DNA of 64,000 nt from CAVRTM01 sp963724015. Lineage in GTDB: Bacteria; Actinomycetota; Actinomycetes; Actinomycetales; Dermatophilaceae. The stretch is taken from contig CAVRTM010000004.1 of assembly GCA_963724015.1 (NCBI GenBank), positions 1-64,000 of the forward strand, given 5' to 3'. The notes beneath the pieces were generated by a model. That model had not been told where the DNA came from. It saw only the letters and a program-made list of their open reading frames with translations, and did no database searches. Below, piece by piece: positions 34,206-44,277 of this stretch. Each line of letters opens with the position of its first letter. The first letter of the stretch is position 1. The translations under genes were made by a program, and so were the position numbers.

Positions 34206-35687
34206 GTGAGTCTTCGCCTTCATGACACCGCCACGCGCTCCCTGCGCGACTTCGACCCGATCGAGCCGGGCAAGGCGGGCATCTACATCTGCGGGCTCAC
34301 CACGCAGGGCGCGCCGCACATCGGCCACGTCCGGTTCGCCGTCGCCTTCGACATCCTGCGCCGCTGGCTGACCCGCGGCCACGGCCTCGAGGTCACCCTC
34401 GTGCGCAACGTCACCGACATCGACGACAAGATCCTGGCGAAGTCGGCCGACGCCGGGCAGCCCTGGTGGGCGTGGAGCTACGCCAACGAGCGCGCCACGA
34501 CCGAGGCCCTCGACAGCCTCGGCGTGCTGCCCCCGACGTACGAGCCCCGGGCGACCGGCCACATCCCCGAGATGGTCGAGATCATGCAGACCCTGGTCGA
34601 CAAGGGGCACGCCTACGCCGCCGAGGACGGCAGCGGCGACGTCTACTTCGACGTCCGCAGCTATGCCGACTACGGGTCCCTGACCCACCAGCGGATCGAG
34701 GACATGGAGGCGGCGGCCGACGCCGACCCGCGCGGCAAGCGCGACCCGCGCGACTTCGCCCTGTGGAAGGGGCACAAGGCCGGCGAGCCGGAGACCGCCA
34801 GCTGGCCGACGGCCTTCGGCCGCGGCCGTCCCGGCTGGCACCTGGAGTGCTCGGGCATGGCGCGCAAGTACCTCGGCGACGCCTTCGACATCCACGGGGG
34901 AGGGGTCGACCTGCGCTTCCCCCACCACGAGAACGAGCAGGCGCAGTCCCGGGCGGCGGGGCTCGGCTTCGCCGGCTACTGGCTGCACAACGCCTGGGTC
35001 ACCATCGCCGGGGAGAAGATGAGCAAGTCGCTCGGCAACTCCCTGCTGGTCAGCGAGATCACCCAGATCGCCCGGCCCCTTGCCGTCCGCTACTACCTCG
35101 GCGCCGCGCACTACCGCTCGACCATCGAGTACCACGAGGGCTCGCTGCGGGAGGCCGAGGCGGCGGTGGACCGGATCGAGGGCTTCCTGCGACGGGCCCT
35201 GCCGGGGGTCGACCTGCCCGGTGCCGACCTCGGTGCGTCGGCCCGCGCGCTGCCGGCCGAGTTCGTCGAGGCCATGGACGACGACCTGAACGTCTCCGGC
35301 GCGCTCGCCGTCATCCACGAGACGGTCCGCGCCGGCAACACCGCGATGGACGAGGGCGACGACGAGGTCGCCCGGGACGCCGCGCTGCTCGTGGTGGACA
35401 TGACCGAGGTCCTCGGGGTCAACCCGCTCGCGGCGCAGTGGCACGCGAGCTCGGGCAGCTCGGCCGACGACGCGCTCAGCGCGCTCGACGCCCTCGTGTC
35501 GGCGCAGCTGCAGGCGCGCGCGGCCGCCCGCTCGGCCCGGGACTTCGCGACCGCGGACGCCATCCGCGACCAGCTCACGGCGGCCGGGATCGCCGTCGAG
35601 GACACCGCCTCGGGTGCGCGCTGGTCGCTCGCCCGGCGCCACGAGGCCGTCGACGTGATCGACGCCACCGACGCCATCGACGCCTGA
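34206..35687 (+). CDS. cysS: Cysteinyl-tRNA synthetase
   Basis: A 493-residue class I synthetase. Motifs: PHIGH (the HIGH signature) after the zinc cysteine in YICGLTTQG, further zinc ligands in ECSGM and FPHHENEQAQS, and GEKMSKSLGN (KMSKS). The anticodon-binding C-terminal domain (ARSARDFATADAIRDQL) is present, which distinguishes it from the shorter mycothiol ligase MshC. Start GTG 34206. The order ispD-ispF-cysS-rlmB is typical for actinobacteria. Confidence 0.95.
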   Translation: MSLRLHDTATRSLRDFDPIEPGKAGIYICGLTTQGAPHIGHVRFAVAFDILRRWLTRGHGLEVTLVRNVTDIDDKILAKSADAGQPWWAWSYANERATTEALDSLGVLPPTYEPRATGHIPEMVEIMQTLVDKGHAYAAEDGSGDVYFDVRSYADYGSLTHQRIEDMEAAADADPRGKRDPRDFALWKGHKAGEPETASWPTAFGRGRPGWHLECSGMARKYLGDAFDIHGGGVDLRFPHHENEQAQSRAAGLGFAGYWLHNAWVTIAGEKMSKSLGNSLLVSEITQIARPLAVRYYLGAAHYRSTIEYHEGSLREAEAAVDRIEGFLRRALPGVDLPGADLGASARALPAEFVEAMDDDLNVSGALAVIHETVRAGNTAMDEGDDEVARDAALLVVDMTEVLGVNPLAAQWHASSGSSADDALSALDALVSAQLQARAAARSARDFATADAIRDQLTAAGIAVEDTASGARWSLARRHEAVDVIDATDAIDA

Positions 35688-35700
35688 AAGGCGACTTCTC

Positions 35701-36690
35701 ATGCCAGGTAACTCCCAGCGCCGCGGCGCGATGCGCAAGGCCACCACCCGCAAGGGACCCCAGGTCGGCAGCGGCGGCCAGCGCCGCAAGGGCCTCGAGG
35801 GCCGCGGCCCGACACCCAAGGCGGTGGAGCGCACCAAGCACCCCGCCGCCAAGAGCGCGGCCCGCGCGGCCAAGCGGGACAACGCCGCCGGCGGCCGCAG
35901 CACCACGTCGGCCCGCCCGTCGGGACGCAGCGGTGCGCCCAAGCGCTCCCGCGCCTCCAGCGAGGTCGTCGCCGGCCGCAACTCGGTCGTGGAGGCGCTG
36001 CGCGCCGAGGTGCCGGTCACCACGATGTACGTCGCGGGCCGCATCGACTCCGACGACCGGGTCCGCGAGGCGCTGAAGATCGCGACCGCCCGCTCGATCC
36101 CGGTCCTGGAGACGCCCCGCGGCGAGCTCGACCGGCTCACCGACGGCGCGGTGCACCAGGGGCTCGCCCTGCAGGTCCCGCCGTACGACTACGCGCACCC
36201 GAACGACCTGATCAACCCCGAGGCGCCGGGCATCCCGCTGATCGTCGCCCTCGACGGCATCACCGACCCCCGCAACCTCGGTGCCATCATCCGCTCGGTC
36301 GCGGCCTTCGGCGGCCACGGCGTCGTCGTGCCCGAGCGCCGGTCCGCCGGCCTGACCGCCAGCGCCTGGAAGACCTCCGCCGGCGCGGCGGCCCGCATCC
36401 CGGTGGCGCTGGCCAGCAACCTGACCCGCGCGCTGGAGGAGTACCGCAAGGCCGGCTTCTTCATCCTGGGCCTCGACATGGACGGTGACGTCCAGCTCCC
36501 CGACCTCGAGCTGGCCAGCGAGCCGCTGGTCATCGTCGTGGGGTCCGAGGGCAAGGGCCTGTCGCGGCTGGTCGGCGAGACGTGCGACCAGATCGTGTCG
36601 ATCCCGATGTCGTCGGCGGTCGAGTCGCTCAACGCGGGCATCGCCACGGGCGTCACGCTCTATGAGGTGGCCCGCCGCCGGGCCCTCTGA
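35701..36690 (+). CDS. rlmB: 23S rRNA 2'-O-ribose methyltransferase RlmB-like (SpoU/TrmH family)
   Basis: A 329-residue SPOUT methyltransferase. A basic Lys/Arg/Ala-rich extension of about 90 residues precedes the ribosomal-L30e-like substrate domain (VVAGRNSVVEALRAEVPV) and the knot domain with motifs DPRNLGAIIRSV, VGSEGKGLSRLV and IPMSSAVESLNAG. It methylates the ribose of a guanosine in 23S rRNA; in actinobacteria the closest relatives also confer resistance in producers, but the location beside cysS points to housekeeping RlmB. Confidence 0.9.
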   Translation: MPGNSQRRGAMRKATTRKGPQVGSGGQRRKGLEGRGPTPKAVERTKHPAAKSAARAAKRDNAAGGRSTTSARPSGRSGAPKRSRASSEVVAGRNSVVEALRAEVPVTTMYVAGRIDSDDRVREALKIATARSIPVLETPRGELDRLTDGAVHQGLALQVPPYDYAHPNDLINPEAPGIPLIVALDGITDPRNLGAIIRSVAAFGGHGVVVPERRSAGLTASAWKTSAGAAARIPVALASNLTRALEEYRKAGFFILGLDMDGDVQLPDLELASEPLVIVVGSEGKGLSRLVGETCDQIVSIPMSSAVESLNAGIATGVTLYEVARRRAL

Positions 36691-36800
36691 CCTGCAGCTT
36701 CGCGCCCGGCGCGCCCCGGCGGACTCCCCCCGCGCGGACGGGCTCACCGCTACCCTCGGGCAGCGACAGCCCGATCATCTCAACCGTGGGGAGCTCCACC

Positions 36801-37374
36801 ATGTCCAGTGACGTACCGCCCGGACCCGCCGACCCGTACCCGTCCGCCCCGTACGGCAGCATGCCGTCCGGGCCGAGCGGCATGCCGCCGAACGGCGCCC
36901 CGGCAGCGGTGCCGCCGCCGTCGATCCAGCGCGCGGTCCTGCTGATGAGGGTCGGGGCGGCGCTGTCCGTGCTGTCCATCCTCATCACGCTGCTCACCCG
37001 GGACAGCCTGCGCAGCCAGGTGACGAGCACCCTGCGCAAGAGCAACAGCCGCGCTCACCGCCTCCCAGGTCGACAGCGCGGTCAGCATCGCCATCGTGAT
37101 CGCCGTCGTCGTCGGCCTGGTCTCGGTCGGCCTCTGGCTGTGGATGGCCTCGGCCAACGGCAAGGGCCGCAGCTGGGCGCGCATCGTCGCGACCGTGCTC
37201 GGCGCGCTGTCGGTCCTCTCGCTGCTGTCCAGCGTCGCCCAGGGGCAGATGACCACGCTCAACCTGGTGGTCAGCCTGGTCAGCCTTGTGCTGGCCGTCG
37301 CCATCCTGGTGCTCCTGTGGCGCAAGGAGTCCAGCGCGTACTACGACGCGGTGAAGGCCCAGCAGCGGGTCTGA
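36801..37374 (+). CDS. Small membrane protein with Pro/Gly-rich N-terminus, frameshifted as read
   Basis: About 190 residues. The first 40 are Pro/Ser/Gly-rich and cytoplasmic, then one helix (AVLLMRVGAALSVLSILITLL), and after a frame change near 37050 three more helices (IAIVIAVVVGLVSVGLWLWM, IVATVLGALSVLSLL, LNLVVSLVSLVLAVAILVLLW) and a short charged tail. Similar tetra-span proteins are frequent in actinobacteria with no known role. Confidence 0.6.
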
Positions 37375-37403
37375 CCCCGCAGCACGCACCAGACGAAGCA
37401 CCG

Positions 37404-37436
37404 GTACGGCGGTCGTGGCTCCCACGGCCGCCGTAC
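37404..37436. terminator. Hairpin terminator between convergent genes
   Basis: GTACGGCGGTCGTGG and CACGGCCGCCGTAC pair with one mismatch around a CTCC loop. It separates the membrane protein gene (plus) from the DUF4032 gene (minus). Confidence 0.6.
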
Positions 37437-37476
37437 TGCGTGGTGCGGCCAGCGGCTGGCGGCCAGCGACTGGCGG

Positions 37477-38745
37477 CTAGCGGCTGCGGGGCCGCTCGCT
37501 GGGCGGGAACATCGCCACGACCGGCATCTCGACCGTGTCCACCCCGACGACCGCGGCCTCGTCCGGCTTGCTCGGCAGCACGGTGGCCACGTAGTCCTTC
37601 AGTGCGTCGGCGATCGGGATGTCGTGGCCGGCCCGCTCGGACATGTACCACCGGTGCTCCAGCACCTCGTGGAACAGCTCGGCCGCCTCCAGCTTGCGGG
37701 CCATGTCACGCGGCACCGAGCGGACGATCGGCTCATAGACCCGGGCGAGCCAGTCGTGGGCGACCAGCTCCTCGTCGTCGTTCTGGCGGTCCTGCGCGGC
37801 GCGGAAGGCGTCGAGGTCGTTCAGCAGCCGCCGGGCCTGGTTCTCCTCGACGTCCAGCCCGGTCAGGCGCAGCAGCCGGCGCGAGTGGTGGCCCGCGTCG
37901 ACGACCTTGGGCTGGATCTGGATGGTGGAGCCGTCGATGTCGGTGGAGATGGCCAGCTCGTCGACGTCGAAGCCCAGCTCGTTCAGGTGCCGGATCCGCT
38001 CCTCGACGCGCCACCGGTCGCCGGCCTCGAAGCGCTCCCGTTCGGTGAGCTCGCGCCACAGCGACCGGTAGCGGTCGACGATCAGCTGGGAGATCTCGAC
38101 CGGGTCGGCGACCTCGTCGAGGAACCCCCCGGCCGCGAGGTCCATCAGCTCACCGGCGATGTTGACCCGCGCGATGTCGAGGTCGTGCTCGCGCTGGCCG
38201 TCCGAGAGCTGGTCGCGGATCTCGCCGGTCTCGGCGTCGACCAGGTAGGCCGAGAAGGCGCCGGCGTCGCGGCGGAACAGCGTGTTGGACAGCGAGACGT
38301 CGCCCCACCAGAAGCCGGTCAGGTGCAGCCGCACCAGCAGCACCGCCAGGGCGTCGATCAGCCGCTGTGCCGTGTCGGGCCGCAGCGTCTGGCTGAACAG
38401 CGCGCGGTAGGGCAGGGAGAACTGCAGGTGCCGGGTCAGCAGGCAGGCGTCCAGCTCCTCACCGTCCGGGCCGGTGCGACCGCTGATGACGCCGAAGGGG
38501 ATGACGCAGGGCTGGTCCAGCTTCTGCAGCAGCCGCAGCATGTTGTACTCGCGCCGGGCCAGGTCGTCCTTGATCTCCTTGACCGCGATGACGCGGCCGG
38601 AGACCTTGACGAAGCGGACGATGTGCCGCGAGATCCCGCGGGGCAGGGCCGCGAGCAGGTCCTCGGGCCACTCCTCCAGCGGGGTCGACCACGGCAGGTC
38701 GAGCAGGGCGGGGTCAGGACGGACGGCGGTGATCTCGAGTGCCAC
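37477..38745 (-). CDS. DUF4032 protein, kinase-like fold (LPS kinase/ABC1-like)
   Basis: A 422-residue cytoplasmic protein. The first 250 residues resemble a degenerate protein-kinase fold: FVKVSGRVIAVKEIKDDLARREYNML carries an ATP-lysine candidate, LHLTGFWWGDVSLSNTLF a catalytic-loop-like GDXXXXN motif, and AYLVDAETGEI a metal-binding aspartate. The C-terminal part is the DUF4032 domain (RMYMSERAGHDIP region). It is conserved next to the sugar ABC ATPase gene in actinobacteria, suggesting a role in regulation of uptake or sugar phosphorylation; no substrate is known. Confidence 0.75.
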   Translation of the reverse strand: MALEITAVRPDPALLDLPWSTPLEEWPEDLLAALPRGISRHIVRFVKVSGRVIAVKEIKDDLARREYNMLRLLQKLDQPCVIPFGVISGRTGPDGEELDACLLTRHLQFSLPYRALFSQTLRPDTAQRLIDALAVLLVRLHLTGFWWGDVSLSNTLFRRDAGAFSAYLVDAETGEIRDQLSDGQREHDLDIARVNIAGELMDLAAGGFLDEVADPVEISQLIVDRYRSLWRELTERERFEAGDRWRVEERIRHLNELGFDVDELAISTDIDGSTIQIQPKVVDAGHHSRRLLRLTGLDVEENQARRLLNDLDAFRAAQDRQNDDEELVAHDWLARVYEPIVRSVPRDMARKLEAAELFHEVLEHRWYMSERAGHDIPIADALKDYVATVLPSKPDEAAVVGVDTVEMPVVAMFPPSERPRSR

Positions 38746-38850
38746 GGGACCATCGTGGCATGGCCGGCCGGCCTGGCGGCGAGTCAGGAGCCGCCGCCCA
38801 CCCGACCGTCGGCGCGTCGCCCGCGGCCTGCGAGCACACCGGGGGACAGC

Positions 38851-38889
38851 AGGAGGTGGCGGCGCCCGGGTCGGGCACCGCCACCTCCT
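38851..38889 (-). terminator. Hairpin terminator downstream of the ABC ATPase gene
   Basis: AGGAGGTGGCGGCGCCCG pairs with its 18-base partner (one mismatch) around a GGT loop, between the ATPase stop and the DUF4032 start, both on the minus strand. Confidence 0.7.
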
Positions 38890-38906
38890 GGTCGAGAGGG
38901 GACCGC

Positions 38907-39986
<1,080 letters not shown>

Positions 39987-40296
39987 GAAGAGATCAACCT
40001 TCCTTCACCGGCAGGAACGTGCCGGACGATCCGTTGTAAAGGGGTGGCGCGCGCCCGGGACATCGGTGTCGAGGGCGTGAAGGGCAGTGTGACCCATGAA
40101 CGCCCCTGGGCGCCAGAGGGAGTGCGTCCCGAATCCCGCCGCCGCTGGGCCCGGCTGGTTGAACGTTGAACGGGGTTGCTGAAACGTGGCCTGCAATTTC
40201 CTGCAAGAAACCGTCGATCCCTGCAAGAAGTTGCTACGTTTCGCACACTTTCGGGCCGGCTCAGGGCTGGCCCAGGCCTCTCAAGGAGAAACCTCA
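39987..40296. promoter_or_regulatory. Divergent msiK/malE control region
   Basis: This 310-base gap carries the promoters of both genes. Nearer to msiK it holds a GTTGAACGTTGAACG repeat (about 40158-40171). Inverted arms GAAACGT (40181-40187) and ACGTTTC (40236-40242) flank the CTGCAAG operator cluster listed separately. AAGGAGAA at 40283-40290 is the malE ribosome binding site. Confidence 0.5.
40191..40227. promoter_or_regulatory. MalR-type operator cluster of CTGCAA motifs in helical phase
   Basis: CTGCAA occurs at 40191, 40201 and 40221, the last two extended to CTGCAAG (reverse complement CTTGCAG). Spacings of 10 and 20 bases put all copies on one face of the helix. CTTGCAG direct repeats are the known elements in maltose and amylase promoters of streptomycetes bound by the LacI-family MalR. 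The malR-like gene is downstream in this operon. Confidence 0.65.
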
Positions 40297-41613
40297 ATGC
40301 ACAAGCGTGCGATTGGTGCTGCCGCCGTCACCGGCGTCGCGGCCCTGTTCATGAGCGCCTGCGGTGGGTCCTCGACCCCCGCCGCGGACAAGACGCCGGC
40401 CCCCTCGGGCAGCACCACAGCGGCTGCTCCCGCCGCGGCGTCCCCCACGACCACGGGTGCGCCCGCACGCGACGCCAGTGCCGACCTCGTCATCTGGGCC
40501 GACGCCGACCGCGCTCCCCGGCTGAAGACGTACGCCGACCAGTTCGGCCAGGAGAACGGCATCAAGGTCGCGGTCCAGGTGGTCACCGACACGCGCTCGC
40601 AGTTCAAGGACGCCACCAACGTCGGCAAGGGCCCAGACGTCATCGTCGGCGCGCACGACTGGCTCGGCGAGCTCGTGCAGAACGGCACCGTCGCCCCCGT
40701 GCCGCTCTCGGCCGACGTCGCCGCCAAGTTCGACCCCAAGGCGATCGCCGCCACCAAGTACAACGGCCAGGAGTACGGCGTGCCGTACGCGGTGGAGAAC
40801 ATCGCGCTGATGCGCAACACCGCGCTCGCCCCCGATGCGCCCAAGACCATGGACGAGCTCGTCGCCACCGGCGAGAAGATCAAGAAGTCCCACCCGAAGG
40901 TCACCAACGTCCTCGTCCAGCAGGTCGGCAAGGTCGGCAACGCCTACTACACCTACCCCTACCTGTCGGCGTTCGGCGGCGGCATCTTCGCCACGAAGCC
41001 CAACGGCGACTACGACCCCACCAAGGTGATCGTCGACAGCGCCGAGTCGCTCAAGGGCGCCAACGAGATCGCCAAGCTCGGCAAGGCCAAGGTCCTCACG
41101 ACCAACGTCGACGACACCAACGCCGAGGGCATCTTCGACGGCGGCAAGGCGCCGTTCTTCTTCACCGGCCCGTGGGCGACGCCCAACGCCAAGAAGGCCG
41201 GCATCAAGTACGCCATCAGCCCGCTGCCCTCCATCGACGGCAAGCCCATGCAGCCGTTCCTCGGGGTGCAGATGTTCTACGTCTCCGCCAAGGCCAAGAA
41301 CGCCGCCTTCGCGCAGGAGTTCGTGACCAACTACGTGTCGCGCAAGGACGTCCAGCTCGCCCTGTTCCAGTCCGGTGGCCGTCCGCCGGCGCTGAAGGAG
41401 GCCTACGACGAGGTCGCCAAGTCCGACAAGGACGTCCAGGGCTTCCATGCGGCAGGCATGGGTGGCAAGGCGATGCCCAACATCCCCGCCATGAACTCCG
41501 TCTGGGCCCCGCTGGGCCAGGCCGCGGCCGACGTGATCTCGGGCAAGGCGAAGGTCGACGCCCGCTTCGCCGCCGCCCAGAAGGAGATCGTCGCCAACAT
41601 CAACAAGGGCTGA
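40297..41613 (+). CDS. malE: Maltose/maltodextrin-binding lipoprotein
   Basis: A 438-residue solute-binding protein. The lipoprotein signal MHKRAIGAAAVTGVAALFMSAC ends in the lipobox FMSAC, then a Ser/Thr/Pro/Ala linker and the MalE-like domain: LVIWADADRAPRLKTYADQF, DVIVGAHDWLGELVQNG, YGVPYAVENIALMRN and FFFTGPWATPNAKK, all typical of maltodextrin binding. It delivers sugar to MalFG. Followed by a hairpin that probably protects its message. Confidence 0.92.
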   Translation: MHKRAIGAAAVTGVAALFMSACGGSSTPAADKTPAPSGSTTAAAPAAASPTTTGAPARDASADLVIWADADRAPRLKTYADQFGQENGIKVAVQVVTDTRSQFKDATNVGKGPDVIVGAHDWLGELVQNGTVAPVPLSADVAAKFDPKAIAATKYNGQEYGVPYAVENIALMRNTALAPDAPKTMDELVATGEKIKKSHPKVTNVLVQQVGKVGNAYYTYPYLSAFGGGIFATKPNGDYDPTKVIVDSAESLKGANEIAKLGKAKVLTTNVDDTNAEGIFDGGKAPFFFTGPWATPNAKKAGIKYAISPLPSIDGKPMQPFLGVQMFYVSAKAKNAAFAQEFVTNYVSRKDVQLALFQSGGRPPALKEAYDEVAKSDKDVQGFHAAGMGGKAMPNIPAMNSVWAPLGQAAADVISGKAKVDARFAAAQKEIVANINKG

Positions 41614-41627
41614 CCCGACCAGCCCCT

Positions 41628-41661
41628 GCCCGGCCGGCCGCGACCCCGCGGCCGGCCGGGC
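41628..41661 (+). terminator. Perfect 15-bp hairpin between malE and malF (partial terminator/stabiliser)
   Basis: GCCCGGCCGGCCGCG and CGCGGCCGGCCGGGC enclose ACCC. Located between operon genes, it is expected to reduce readthrough into malFG while stabilising malE mRNA. Confidence 0.65.
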
Positions 41662-41731
41662 GCACCGCGGCGCCGGGTCACTCCCGCAGCCACCCCCAGC
41701 ACCCCCGTCGTCGCACGTCCCGGAGGAACCC

Positions 41732-43342
41732 ATGACGCAGACTGACGTCGCGTCCGCCCAGCGCCAGGCCCAGGATGAGGACCAGCACCAGCACCAGCGC
41801 TCCCGACCGCCTCGCCCCTGGGCGGCGATCGTCAAGTGGGCGCTGCTCCTTGGCGTCGTCGCCTTTGCGGGAGCGTTGATCCAGCGCCTTCTCGAGCAGG
41901 GCCTGTGGCTGGCCGTGGTCGGCGTCGCGTTCGTGGCGATGGCCATCGTCGTCGTCTACGGGGTGCGCCGGGCCGTTCCGATGAAGTACCTCATGCCGGG
42001 GCTGCTCCTCCTCCTGGCCCTGCAGGTGTGGCCGATCGTCTACACCGTCGCCACGGCGTTCACCAACTACGGTGACGGGCACCGGGTCAGCAAGCAGGAG
42101 AGCGTCGACTCGATCATCGCCAACTCGGTGCGGGAGGTGCCCGGCACCAAGCGGTACAAGCTGTCGGTCGCCGTCAAGGAGGGCACCGACATCGCGGCGG
42201 CGCCGCCGGTGTTCCTGCTCACGGACGCCTCCGGCGCCACGTCGACCGGTGACGTCCACGGCCTCGAGCCTCTTCCCGCCGAGGGGGTGCAGAAGGCGCC
42301 CACGGGCAAGGTCACCGCGGCGCCCGGCTACACCATCCTCAGCGCGCGGGAGGTCAACGCCCGCAAGGACCTCGACACGTTCGCCGTGCCGACACCTGAC
42401 GGCGGCGGCATCAAGCGCGTCGGCCTGAGCGAGGCGTTCGAGGGCAAGCCGACCGTGTCCTACGACAAGGCCACTGACACCCTCAAGGACAGCGCCACCG
42501 GCAAGACGTACGTCGCCAGGAACGCCGAGTGGGTGCCCCAGGACGGTCAGGGCGAGGCGTTCGCCCAGGGCTGGAAGGAGGCCGTGGGCGCCAAGAACTT
42601 CACCCGCGTGCTGACCGACTCCACCCTGCGCGACGGCTTCGTCAAGATCTTCGCCTGGAACATGTTCTTCGCGGTGTTCTCGGTGCTGTCGACGTTCCTG
42701 CTCGGCATGCTCCTCGCGCTGCTGCTGAACGACGACCGGATCAAGGGCAAGGCGTTCTACCGCTCGCTGTTGATCCTTCCCTACGCCATGCCGACGTTCA
42801 TCACGTCGCTGGTCTGGGCCTCGATGTTCAACCAGGACTTCGGCCTGATCAACAGCTACACCGGCCTCAGCGTCGACTGGCTCGGCAACCCCTGGGCGGC
42901 CAAGGCCGCGATCCTCATCACCAACCTGTGGCTGGGCTTCCCCTACATGTTCATCGTCTGCACCGGTGCGCTGCAGTCGATCCCGGGCGACGTGCGGGAG
43001 GCCGCCAAGATCGACGGCGCCAACGCGTTCCGGACGCTGCGGTCGATCACCATGCCGCTGCTGCTCGTCGCGGTGGCGCCGCTGCTCATCGCCTCGTTCG
43101 CCTTCAACTTCAACAACTTCACCCTGATCTACCTGCTCACCGGTGGCGGTCCGTTCGACGCGGGCAACACCTCGATCGGCTCGAGCGACCTGCTGATCAC
43201 CTACGCCTACCGACTGGCGTTCAGCGGCACGACGCCCAACTACGGGTTCGCCGCCGCCGTCTCGATCTTCATCTTCGCGATCGTCGCAGTGCTCAGCTAC
43301 TCGGGGTTCCGCCGGACCAAGTCCCTGGAAGAGGTGAACTGA
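41732..43342 (+). CDS. malF: Maltose ABC transporter permease MalF
   Basis: A 536-residue permease. A hydrophilic N-terminus, helices around 30-110, a large extracytoplasmic insertion (about residues 115-290, the MalF P2-type loop) and the permease core with the EAA motif REAAKIDGANAFRTLRSITMPLL that contacts the ATPase. Ends next to malG with a TGATG junction. Confidence 0.9.
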   Translation: MTQTDVASAQRQAQDEDQHQHQRSRPPRPWAAIVKWALLLGVVAFAGALIQRLLEQGLWLAVVGVAFVAMAIVVVYGVRRAVPMKYLMPGLLLLLALQVWPIVYTVATAFTNYGDGHRVSKQESVDSIIANSVREVPGTKRYKLSVAVKEGTDIAAAPPVFLLTDASGATSTGDVHGLEPLPAEGVQKAPTGKVTAAPGYTILSAREVNARKDLDTFAVPTPDGGGIKRVGLSEAFEGKPTVSYDKATDTLKDSATGKTYVARNAEWVPQDGQGEAFAQGWKEAVGAKNFTRVLTDSTLRDGFVKIFAWNMFFAVFSVLSTFLLGMLLALLLNDDRIKGKAFYRSLLILPYAMPTFITSLVWASMFNQDFGLINSYTGLSVDWLGNPWAAKAAILITNLWLGFPYMFIVCTGALQSIPGDVREAAKIDGANAFRTLRSITMPLLLVAVAPLLIASFAFNFNNFTLIYLLTGGGPFDAGNTSIGSSDLLITYAYRLAFSGTTPNYGFAAAVSIFIFAIVAVLSYSGFRRTKSLEEVN

Positions 43343-44277
43343 TGTCGGAGGTCTACCAGCGCGAGAGCGTGGCGCTCCCCACCAGCGAGGTCAACACCGG
43401 AGAGCCGAAACCCGTTGCGCCGCGCCGACGCTCGCCCGGCAGCGGCGCCTGGTGGCGGCACTCGCTCGCCGTCGTGGCGCTGATCTGGTCGCTGTTCCCC
43501 ATCGTCTTCATCGTGTCGGCGGCCCTGAACCCTGCCGGCTCGCTGCAGACCAGCGAGCTGCTGCCCACCAGCATGTCCCTCTCCAACTTCGGCACGCTGT
43601 TCTCGGACGCCTCACGACCCTACGCCTCCTGGTACCGGAACTCGCTGCTGATCGCCGGCGTCGGGGCCCTGTGCTCGGTCTTCATCGGCTCGTGTGCCGC
43701 CTACGCCTTCTCCCGGCTGCGGTTCGTCGGCCGGCGCCCGGGGCTGCTCGCCCTGCTGCTCCTGCAGATGTTCCCCGCCCTGCTGGCGTTCGTGGCGCTC
43801 TACGTCACGTTCGTCGCCGTGGGTGACGTGCTGCCGGCCCTCGGCCTCAACAGCCCCTGGGGCCTGATCCTCGCCTACCTCGGCGGGGCGATGGGGTCGA
43901 ACGTGTGGCTGCTCAAGGGCTACTTCGACACGGTGCCGCGCGAGCTGGACGAGGCGGCCAAGGTCGACGGTGCCTCGCATGCCCGCATCTTCTTCAGCAT
44001 GACGCTGCGCCTGGTCATGCCGATCCTCGTCACCGTGTTCATGGTGTCCTTCGTGGGCCTGTTCAGCGAGTTCCTGCTCGCCAGCATCTTCCTGCGGGAC
44101 ATCGACACCCAGACCCTGGGCGTCGGCCTCTACGGCATGACGATCGGCAAGGAGAAGAACAGCCTGTTCGGCCAGTTCTCGGCCGGCGCGCTGCTGGCCT
44201 CAGTGCCCACGGTGCTGCTCTACCTCGCCTTCCAGAAGCAGCTCGTCGGCGGCCTGACCCAGGGGTCGGTGAAGTGA
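43342..44277 (+). CDS. malG: Maltose ABC transporter permease MalG
   Basis: A 311-residue six-helix permease with an N-terminal cytoplasmic tail and the EAA loop LDEAAKVDGASHARIFFSMTLRLVMP. YAFSRLRFVGRR and the C-terminal GGLTQGSVK match MalG. ATG overlaps the malF stop (TGATG); its own stop overlaps the GTG of the glycosidase gene (GTGA). Confidence 0.92.
   Translation: MSEVYQRESVALPTSEVNTGEPKPVAPRRRSPGSGAWWRHSLAVVALIWSLFPIVFIVSAALNPAGSLQTSELLPTSMSLSNFGTLFSDASRPYASWYRNSLLIAGVGALCSVFIGSCAAYAFSRLRFVGRRPGLLALLLLQMFPALLAFVALYVTFVAVGDVLPALGLNSPWGLILAYLGGAMGSNVWLLKGYFDTVPRELDEAAKVDGASHARIFFSMTLRLVMPILVTVFMVSFVGLFSEFLLASIFLRDIDTQTLGVGLYGMTIGKEKNSLFGQFSAGALLASVPTVLLYLAFQKQLVGGLTQGSVK

Noticed and set aside
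34206..35687. Mycothiol ligase MshC
   Set aside because: It has the anticodon-binding C-terminal domain and full cysteinyl-tRNA synthetase length.
33381..36140. 919-codon reverse-strand frame across mscR, cysS and rlmB
   Set aside because: A shadow of GC-rich genes on the other strand; no motifs, Arg/Gly-rich composition.
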